A stretch of 64,000 bases of DNA from Acutalibacter sp. (GTDB lineage: Bacteria; Bacillota; Clostridia; Oscillospirales; Acutalibacteraceae), in assembly GCA_020025775.1 (NCBI GenBank), contig JAHHRN010000001.1, forward strand, positions 62,001 through 126,000, given 5' to 3'. Positions 58,239 through 64,000 of the stretch are shown piece after piece. The notes under the pieces are model-generated. The model ran no database searches. It was given only the letters and a program-made list of their open reading frames with translations, and was not told the DNA's origin. A program made the position numbers and the translations under genes. Position 1 is the stretch's first letter, and every line of letters begins with the position of its first letter.

Positions 58239-59189
58239 TTATTCGTCTTCCTTACGGAGAGTGAAGTTTAAGGACGCAAGCTTTGCGATAACCTCTTCAA
58301 GAGACTTTCTGCCGAGGTTGCGAACCTTCATCATATCTTCCTCTGATTTGTTGATTAAATCTTCAACTGTGTTAATACCTGCTCTCTTCAGGCAGTTGAA
58401 GGAACGAACGGAGAGGTCAAGCTCTTCGATGGTCATCTCAAGTGCTTTTTCTTTTCCGTCGTCATCTTTCTCTACCATAATCTCGGTGTTGCCAGCCTCG
58501 TCGGAAAGGTCAACAAAGAGATTGAGGTGTTCAGTGAGAATCTTGGCGCCGAGGGAAACAGCTTCCTTCGCGGAGATGGAGCCGTCGGTCCACGCCTCGA
58601 GTGTCAATTTGTCAAAGTCGGTGATCTGCCCTACACGTGTATTTTCAACGGTATAGTTTACCTTTAATACGGGTGTGTAGATGGAGTCGATTGCGATGGT
58701 GCCGATAGCCGGCTGCATCATCTGCTTGTTGCGCTCTGCGGAAACATAGCCGCGGCCGCGATCAGCAGTTAACTCCATGTTGAGCGTTGCACCCTCGGAG
58801 AGCGTTGCAATCAGATGGTCCGGATTGAGAATCTCAACCTCAGAATCTGTTTTGATGTCGCCCGCGGTAACTACGCCTTTGCCAGTTGCTTCAACGTAAA
58901 GCGTCTTGGGACCGTCGCCCTGAATGCGAAGGATAACACCTTTCAAATTCAAAACGATTTCTGTAACGTCTTCCTTTACGCCTTCTACAGTGGAGAATTC
59001 ATGCAGCACACCGTCGATTTTAACGGATGTGATTGCATAACCCGGAAGAGAAGAAAGGAGAACGCGGCGAAGAGAGTTGCCAAGGGTTGTACCGTAGCCT
59101 CTCTCAAGCGGTTCCATTGTAAAGCGTCCGTAGGTACCGTCCGCTGACAAATCAAGTGCTTCTATATTGGGCTTATCAATTCCTATCAT
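58239..59189 (-). CDS. rpoA: RNA polymerase alpha subunit
   Basis: The 316-residue protein has the N-terminal assembly domain (RFTMEPLERGYGTTLGNSLRRVLLSSLPG) and the C-terminal DNA/activator-contact domain (LDLSVRSFNCLKRAGINTVEDLINKSEEDMMKVRNLGRKSLEEV). Full length for the family. It follows rpsD by about 80 bases. Confidence 0.97.
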   Translation of the reverse strand: MIGIDKPNIEALDLSADGTYGRFTMEPLERGYGTTLGNSLRRVLLSSLPGYAITSVKIDGVLHEFSTVEGVKEDVTEIVLNLKGVILRIQGDGPKTLYVEATGKGVVTAGDIKTDSEVEILNPDHLIATLSEGATLNMELTADRGRGYVSAERNKQMMQPAIGTIAIDSIYTPVLKVNYTVENTRVGQITDFDKLTLEAWTDGSISAKEAVSLGAKILTEHLNLFVDLSDEAGNTEIMVEKDDDGKEKALEMTIEELDLSVRSFNCLKRAGINTVEDLINKSEEDMMKVRNLGRKSLEEVIAKLASLNFTLRKEDE

Positions 59190-59269
59190 TTAAAACCCTC
59201 CTATCGTAAAATCGAGACATTGCTCGAAGTTTTTCGTATAATCGTAGCTGTCTAAAAATCCAAAAGAGA

Positions 59270-59893
59270 TTATTTAGAATAGAACTCAACGATAAGATGT
59301 TCTTCAACAGGAACTTCGATCTGCTCTCTGTCGGGAAGCTTAACGATTTTAGCGCTCATGTCTTCGCTCTTATCTAACCATTCCGGAACGGGACGTGCGC
59401 CGTTAGCTTCAAGAACAGCCTTGATCTTTTCGCTGTCACGGCTCTTTTCGCTGATGGAAACAACGTCGCCAGCCTTTAAAAGGTAGGACGGAATGTCCAC
59501 TTTGTTGCCGTTAACAAGGTAATGACCGTGAGTGGTGAGCTGACGAGCTTCTGCTCTGGAAGAAGCCCAACCGAGAAGGTAAGCCACGTTGTCAAGTCTG
59601 CTTTCGCAGATTCTGAGAAGGTTTTCACCGGTCATGCCCTTCTGGTGTTCAGCCATGAGGAAGTACTTGTAGAACTGACCTTCCTGGATGCCGTAGTAAC
59701 GGCGAGCCTGCTGCTTAGCGCGAAGCTGCAAGCCATATTCTGAATTCTTTTTGCGGCTCTGACCGTGCTGACCGGGCGCATAGCTGCGACGGTCAAATGC
59801 GCACTTGCCAGTGTAGCAGCGTTCGCCTTTGAGGAAAAGCTTCTTGCCCTCGCGGCGGCACAGCTTGCAAACCGCACCTGTATATCTTGCCAT
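59270..59893 (-). CDS. rpsD: 30S ribosomal protein S4
   Basis: The 207-residue protein is S4 (LCRREGKKLFLKGERC, SYAPGQHGQSRKK, S4 domain VDIPSYLLKAGDVVSI). Cys9, Cys12 and Cys26 of the N-terminus (VCKLCRREG, GERCYTGKCAF) suggest the zinc-binding (C+) form. S4 also regulates this operon in E. coli. Confidence 0.97.
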   Translation of the reverse strand: MARYTGAVCKLCRREGKKLFLKGERCYTGKCAFDRRSYAPGQHGQSRKKNSEYGLQLRAKQQARRYYGIQEGQFYKYFLMAEHQKGMTGENLLRICESRLDNVAYLLGWASSRAEARQLTTHGHYLVNGNKVDIPSYLLKAGDVVSISEKSRDSEKIKAVLEANGARPVPEWLDKSEDMSAKIVKLPDREQIEVPVEEHLIVEFYSK

Positions 59894-59909
59894 AAGTTAC
59901 ACCTCCGAA

Positions 59910-60311
59910 TTAAACTCTTCTTCTCTTGGGCGGGCGGCAGCCGTTGTGCGGAATCGGTGTAACGTCTTTAATCATGGTTACATCAAGACCAGCGGTCTGT
60001 AAAGCGCGGATAGCAGCTTCACGGCCTGAACCCGGGCCCTTAACGTAAACTTCAACAGTCTTCATGCCGTGATCGATTGCAATCTTTGCAGCGGTCTCAG
60101 CAGCGGTCTGTGCTGCGAAGGGAGTAGATTTCTTAGAACCTCTGAAGCCCATTTCGCCGGCACTTGCCCAGGAAACAGCGTTGCCCTGAACATCTGTGAT
60201 GGTTACGATTGTGTTGTTAAAGGTGGATTGAATATGCGCTGCACCTTTTTCAATGTTTTTGCGTTCACGACGTCTACGAGAAGTAGCGCCTTTTTTTGTT
60301 GCAGTAGCCAT
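59910..60311 (-). CDS. rpsK: 30S ribosomal protein S11
   Basis: The 133-residue protein is S11: KGAAHIQSTFNNTIVTITD, GFRGSKKSTPFAAQ, VYVKGPGSGREAAIRALQ and TPIPHNGCRPPKRRRV at the end. Part of the platform of the small subunit. Confidence 0.97.
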   Translation of the reverse strand: MATATKKGATSRRRRERKNIEKGAAHIQSTFNNTIVTITDVQGNAVSWASAGEMGFRGSKKSTPFAAQTAAETAAKIAIDHGMKTVEVYVKGPGSGREAAIRALQTAGLDVTMIKDVTPIPHNGCRPPKRRRV

Positions 60312-60326
60312 TACAAAATCCCTCCT

Positions 60327-60695
60327 TTATTTCTTCTTGTTCGCAATGGTCTTCTTCGGACCCTTGCGGGTACGTGCGTTGTTTTTAGAAGTCTGGCCGC
60401 GAACCGGAAGTCCCTTTCTATGACGGACACCACGGTAGCTACCGATTTCAATAAGTCTCTTAATGTCAAAAGCTGTGTCACGGCGAAGGTCACCTTCAAC
60501 CTTTACATTGTGCTCAATGTATTCACGAAGCTTTGCTACATCTTCTTCGGTCAAATCCTTAACACGAGTGTCGGGATTTACACCTGTTGCGGCAATAATG
60601 TCGCTTGCAGTTTTTCTGCCGATTCCGTAGATATAGGTAAGGCCGATTTCGACTCTCTTATCTCTCGGTAAATCAACACCTGAAATACGTGCCAT
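60327..60695 (-). CDS. rpsM: 30S ribosomal protein S13
   Basis: The 122-residue protein is S13: ARISGVDLPRDKRVEIGLTYIYGIG, SYRGVRHRKGLPVRGQ and TSKNNARTRKGPKK. Full length; AGGTGC-type ribosome site upstream. It follows rpmJ by about 120 bases. Confidence 0.97.
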   Translation of the reverse strand: MARISGVDLPRDKRVEIGLTYIYGIGRKTASDIIAATGVNPDTRVKDLTEEDVAKLREYIEHNVKVEGDLRRDTAFDIKRLIEIGSYRGVRHRKGLPVRGQTSKNNARTRKGPKKTIANKKK

Positions 60696-60815
60696 TTACA
60701 GTTGCACCTCCATTTGATGCGGTAATTTTTACCTTTAAAATTTGATTTTTCTTAAAGTGCAGCATATGCAGCATCGTTGTTTAGATCTTTAACAACGATC
60801 ATGCAGGGCTTTTTA

Positions 60816-60929
60816 TTAGCCCTGGCGCTGTTTGTGCTTGGGGTTCTCACAGATAACCATGACTTTGCCCTTGCGCTTAATAATTTTGCACTTTTCGCAA
60901 ATCTTTTTGACAGAAGGTCTGACTTTCAT
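60816..60929 (-). CDS. rpmJ: 50S ribosomal protein L36
   Basis: A 37-residue frame on the minus strand reads MKVRPSVKKICEKCKIIKR.. and ends NPKHKQRQG. The zinc ligands Cys11, Cys14, Cys27 and His33 are all present. GGAGG lies eight bases before the ATG. It sits between infA and rpsM, its usual place. Confidence 0.96.
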   Translation of the reverse strand: MKVRPSVKKICEKCKIIKRKGKVMVICENPKHKQRQG

Positions 60930-60974
60930 TGGGAATACCTCCTTCTTAAAATAAAGAACATTGATAACTGTTTC

Positions 60975-61193
60975 TTATTTGGAACGCCATGTAATACGCC
61001 CGCGTGTGAGGTCATATGGCGACATTTCGACCGTCACTTTATCGCCCGGAAGAATGCGGATGAAGTTCATGCGCAACTTGCCGGAAATATGGGCTAAAAT
61101 TTGGTGACCGTTTTCAAGCTCAACCTGGAACTGTGCGTTCGGGAGAGCCTCAACGACTGTACCTTCAATTTCAATCATATCCTGTTTTGACAT
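60975..61193 (-). CDS. infA: Translation initiation factor IF-1
   Basis: The 72-residue protein is IF-1: DMIEIEGTVVEALPNAQFQVELENGHQILAHISGKLRMNFIRILPGDKVTVEMSPYDLTRGRI in outline. S1-like OB fold that binds the ribosomal A site. It lies 20 bases after the KOW-protein gene. Confidence 0.97.
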   Translation of the reverse strand: MSKQDMIEIEGTVVEALPNAQFQVELENGHQILAHISGKLRMNFIRILPGDKVTVEMSPYDLTRGRITWRSK

Positions 61194-61212
61194 AAGTAAA
61201 GCCTCCAGAAAA

Positions 61213-61440
61213 TTACTTTAACGCTTGTCTAAGTGCCTTGTTTGTTTGCATTTGCCTGTTTTGTAAGAGGGTGTTTGTTGTTTCTACATGCTTCGGATTT
61301 TTGCGTTTCGGCTTTTCGAGCCTGCGCTCTTTTCCGTCACAGAGAAGCAAGTATCCGTCTTGTAAACCGACGACACAAAGCTTTCGGTCTTTTTCTCGAC
61401 CGCAAAGGCAGGTTACAACCGTTCCTTTTTTCCATTCCAT
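61213..61440 (-). CDS. KOW-domain RNA-binding protein (L14E-like)
   Basis: The 75-residue protein starts with a KOW-type SH3 strand pattern (KGTVVTCLCGREKDRKLCVVGLQDGYLLL) and ends in a basic tail (KPKRKNPKHVETTN). A small protein of this kind between map and infA is typical of Clostridia. It probably binds rRNA or mRNA; its role is not established. Confidence 0.82.
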   Translation of the reverse strand: MEWKKGTVVTCLCGREKDRKLCVVGLQDGYLLLCDGKERRLEKPKRKNPKHVETTNTLLQNRQMQTNKALRQALK

Positions 61441-61456
61441 ACGTTGTCACCCTTGG

Positions 61457-62212
61457 TTAATGTTCCGTCGTCGTTAAGATTTCCGGACCGTTTGCCGTGA
61501 TGACGATGGTATGTTCAAAATGAGCAGCTAATTTGCCGTCTCTTGTCTTTACCGTCCATCCGTCGGGTAACTGTTTAATTGCTCTGGAACCCTGGGTTAT
61601 CATGGGCTCGATAGCAATGACCATTCCCGGCAACAGGCGTGCACCTCGATGAGGTGTTCCGAAATTCGGTACGCTGGGGTCTTCATGGAGTTTGGCACCG
61701 ACGCCGTGTCCCGTGTATTCACGAATGACGCCGTAGCCTCTTTCCTCGCAATAGCTTTGAACGGCATAGCCTATATCGCCGAGTCTGCCGCCTGCAACCG
61801 CCTGCTCGATGCCTTTATAAAGGCTCTCTCGCGTCGTGTCGCACAGCCGCTTTGCAGCTTCGGAAATGTTTCCGGCTGCAAATGTGGCAGCGTTGTCGCC
61901 GTTATATCCGTCCACTTTTGCGCCCAAGTCAATGCTGACAATGTCGCCTTCCTTGATAACGCGCTTTTTGCTCGGGATACCGTGAATGACCTCGTCATTT
62001 ATGGAAATGCATGCGGTAGCAGGGAACCCGTAGAGGTGCAAGAAGTTCGGCTCAGCGCCTTGCTTCTTGATGTACTCATACGCGAGTCTGTCAATCTCGT
62101 AGGTGGTTACACCCGGTTTAACAGCTTCCCCTGCCAACTGTAGCGCTTCCGCCGATATAATACAAGCTTTTCGAATCAGCTCGATTTCACGCGCGGTTTT
62201 CAGCACTATCAT
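61457..62212 (-). CDS. map: Methionine aminopeptidase, type I
   Basis: The 251-residue protein is MetAP-1: INDEVIHGIPSKKRVIKEGDIVSIDLGAKVDGYNGDNAATF, GHGVGAKLHEDPSVPNFG, VIAIEPMI and HFEHTIVI. The five metal ligands (two Asp, His, two Glu) are in place. It removes the start methionine from new proteins. Two bases separate it from adk. Confidence 0.96.
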   Translation of the reverse strand: MIVLKTAREIELIRKACIISAEALQLAGEAVKPGVTTYEIDRLAYEYIKKQGAEPNFLHLYGFPATACISINDEVIHGIPSKKRVIKEGDIVSIDLGAKVDGYNGDNAATFAAGNISEAAKRLCDTTRESLYKGIEQAVAGGRLGDIGYAVQSYCEERGYGVIREYTGHGVGAKLHEDPSVPNFGTPHRGARLLPGMVIAIEPMITQGSRAIKQLPDGWTVKTRDGKLAAHFEHTIVITANGPEILTTTEH

Positions 62213-62214
62213 GC

Positions 62215-62847
62215 TTAATCCTCCAATGCCTTAAAGGTGAGAGCAGTTGTATCTGCAACTTCCTCCTGACCTTCTACTACGCGAAGGATGCCCTTCTTTT
62301 CGTAGAAGCCCTTTAACGGCTCAGTCTGCTCGTGGTATGTCTTAAGACGGTCGAGCACTGTTTCCGGCATATCGTCTTTGCGCTGAATGAGAGCGTCGCC
62401 GCAGAAATCGCAAACGCCGTCCTGTTTCGGCTTCTTATATGCCAGGTGATAGGTTGCGCCGCACTTACCGCAGACACGTCTGCCGGAAAGTCTTGCAGCG
62501 ATTTTTTCGTCAGCAACTTCGATGTCGATGACGCGGTCGATGCGAACGCCCATTTCGTCAAGCGCTTCTGCCTGCGGAATGGTTCTCGGGAAACCGTCTA
62601 AGATAAAGCCGTTCTGGCAGTCATCCTTTTTCAGTCTCTCGTTGATAATTCCGATAACAACCTCGTCCGGAACAAGTTTGCCGGCGTCGATAAAGGATTT
62701 GGCTTTAAGTCCCATTTCGGTTCCGTTTGCCATGGCTTCACGAAGAATGTTGCCGGTGGAAATTGCCGGAATCGAAAGCTTTTCGCAGATTTTTTCTGCC
62801 TGTGTACCCTTGCCTGCGCCGGGAGCGCCGAGAAGAATCAGGTTCAT
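62215..62847 (-). CDS. adk: Adenylate kinase
   Basis: The 210-residue protein has the P-loop GAPGAGKGTQAE, the NMP domain, the motif ILDGFPRTIPQAEAL and a lid with a zinc site (CGKCG, then CDFCG). It is the long, zinc-lid form of Gram-positive bacteria. It keeps AMP, ADP and ATP balanced. Confidence 0.97.
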   Translation of the reverse strand: MNLILLGAPGAGKGTQAEKICEKLSIPAISTGNILREAMANGTEMGLKAKSFIDAGKLVPDEVVIGIINERLKKDDCQNGFILDGFPRTIPQAEALDEMGVRIDRVIDIEVADEKIAARLSGRRVCGKCGATYHLAYKKPKQDGVCDFCGDALIQRKDDMPETVLDRLKTYHEQTEPLKGFYEKKGILRVVEGQEEVADTTALTFKALED

Positions 62848-62866
62848 AAAACTTCCTCCTTATCTA

Positions 62867-64000
62867 TTAATCCAAGAAGCCTTTGTAATGACGCATCATC
62901 ATCTGGCTCTCGAGCTGCTTCACGGTTTCCAATGCAACACCAACCATAATGATGATGGAGGTACCACCGAGGGTTAAGTTAACCTGATGGTGGAAAGCAC
63001 CGGTAATCTGAGAGAAGATAATCGGGAAGAGCGCGATAACAGAAATAAGAAGTGCGCCGAGTAAGGTGATTCTGGAAAGTACTTTGGCGATGTAATCCGA
63101 AGTGGACTTACCGGGACGAATACCCGGGATAGCGCCGCTGTTTCTACGGATGTTGTTCGCCATTTCAATCGGGTTGTACTGAATTGCCGCATAGAAGTAT
63201 GCGAAGAAGATAATCAGTACGAAGTACATGATACCATATGCCCAATGTGTTGTTTTGAACACATTGAAGAAGCCCTGCCAGAAGCCGTTCGGCTCCTTAA
63301 CGAAGAGTTCAATGGTGGGCGGAAGAGAAAGAATGGAAGATGCGAAGATGATGGGAAGAACACCGCACATATTAACCTTAATCGGAATATGTGTGCTCTG
63401 ACCGCCGTACATCTTTCTGCCGACAACACGCTTCGCGTACTGAACGGGAAGTCTTCTCTCTGCGTTGTCCATCCAAACGATGTAAGCAATCATAAGGAGC
63501 ATGGAAACGAACGCAATCGGAACAAGTGCATAGTAAGCACCGCCCTTATCGATGTACTGATAGAGACCTGTGAGGGTCATAGGTAAGCGGGATACGATAC
63601 CCGCGAAAAGAATCATGGAGATACCGTTGCCAACACCCTTTACGTTAACCTGCTCGCCGAGCCACATTAAGAATGCAGCGCCAGCGGTGTAGCAAAGGAT
63701 GATTACGATTGCCTGGAATACAGCAGCAAAGCCGGTGAAGGCCTGACCGTTTGCATCCACGGTTAAGTAGTGCTGAGAACGGATGTAGAAGTAGTAAGCA
63801 GTACTCTGAAGCGCTGCAAGAGCAATCGCTGTGTAACGAGTAATGCTGGAAATCTTCTTCTGACCCTCTTCTCCTTCCTTTGCGAGACGCTCTAAAGCGG
63901 GAATCGCAACGGTGAGAAGCTGGATAATAATAGAAGCATTGATGTACGGGGTGATGGACATTGCGAAAATCGTACCGTAGTTGAACGCGTCACCAGTCAT
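62867..64000 (-). CDS. secY: Preprotein translocase subunit SecY, N-terminus outside the window
   Basis: The 377 residues seen cover most of SecY, from membrane segment 2 (ISITPYINASIIIQLL-like SITPYINASIIIQLLTVAIP) to the C-terminus (SQMMMRHYKGFLD). Typical parts are GIPGIRPGKSTSDYI, GNGISMILFAGIV and the plug-to-loop regions. About 60 N-terminal residues lie beyond position 64000, so the Met at the edge is internal. SecY is the channel of protein export. Confidence 0.96.
   Translation of the reverse strand: MTGDAFNYGTIFAMSITPYINASIIIQLLTVAIPALERLAKEGEEGQKKISSITRYTAIALAALQSTAYYFYIRSQHYLTVDANGQAFTGFAAVFQAIVIILCYTAGAAFLMWLGEQVNVKGVGNGISMILFAGIVSRLPMTLTGLYQYIDKGGAYYALVPIAFVSMLLMIAYIVWMDNAERRLPVQYAKRVVGRKMYGGQSTHIPIKVNMCGVLPIIFASSILSLPPTIELFVKEPNGFWQGFFNVFKTTHWAYGIMYFVLIIFFAYFYAAIQYNPIEMANNIRRNSGAIPGIRPGKSTSDYIAKVLSRITLLGALLISVIALFPIIFSQITGAFHHQVNLTLGGTSIIIMVGVALETVKQLESQMMMRHYKGFLD

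Overview
The window reads as chromosomal DNA of a low-to-mid GC Gram-positive anaerobe of the class Clostridia, probably a gut Oscillospirales/Lachnospirales-type organism. Supporting signs are a spc/alpha ribosomal operon with the Clostridia-typical KOW protein between map and infA, lipoprotein sugar-binding proteins, YesM/YesN-type regulators, a sortase-type IPKTG protein, FeoA-FeoA-FeoB with a DtxR-type repressor, two DegV proteins, strong AGGAGG ribosome sites and canonical TTGACA/TATAAT promoters. The species cannot be named from this sequence.

Layout. 1-6.3 kb: an AraC-type regulator (cut by the window edge) divergent from a GH2 glycosidase, then an aldo-keto reductase and an APC permease. 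6.3-13.1 kb: a complete D-allose type operon: LacI regulator, ABC transporter (ATPase, permease, lipoprotein), allulose-6-phosphate epimerase, ROK kinase and RpiB, with two LacI-type operators and a strong terminator. 13.2-21.4 kb: DegV, a radical SAM protein, a TetR regulator, a FucO-like 1,2-propanediol oxidoreductase, a cupin, a large IPKTG surface protein and a SnoaL-like protein. 21.4-30.4 kb: a sugar-sensing cassette (response regulator, histidine kinase and a dedicated binding lipoprotein, overlapping genes) divergent from an mglBAC galactose-type transporter that carries an extra membrane protein with one InlB-type repeat.

30.6-44.2 kb is the accessory part. It holds four unrecognised small membrane-protein genes, an alpha/beta hydrolase whose nucleophile serine is replaced by glycine, a six-helix-type membrane protein, a probable unidentified structured RNA on the minus strand, a LytTR/GHKL two-component system, a second DegV, a phosphoesterase/PQQ-propeller fusion, an intact IS200-type element, a 175-bp deleted derivative of it, and an AT-rich orphan gene. 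The orphan lies between two copies of a repeat that contains the 3' end of the neighbouring tRNA-Trp gene.

44.5-57.1 kb: the feo iron operon with two DtxR-type boxes and a divergent DtxR gene; queT with a structured leader that is probably a preQ1 riboswitch; an envelope-themed stretch (OmpR regulator, histidine kinase, L,D-transpeptidase, DUF1934 protein, D-Ala-D-Ala ligase, SanA-like protein); and a membrane-anchored MerR regulator with a 19-bp-spacer promoter. 57.3-64 kb: tRNA-Leu, an array of palindromes, then the minus-strand ribosomal operon secY-adk-map-KOW-infA-rpmJ-rpsM-rpsK-rpsD-rpoA-rplQ, with secY cut by the window end.

The metabolic theme of the first 30 kb is sugar uptake (allose, galactose-type sugars, a GH2 glycosidase) with sensing systems next to their transporters. 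The strongest candidates for something undescribed are the tRNA-tail repeats and the orphan gene between them (41.5-44.1 kb), the minus-strand RNA at 35.1-35.3 kb and the small membrane-protein cluster at 30.8-32.9 kb.
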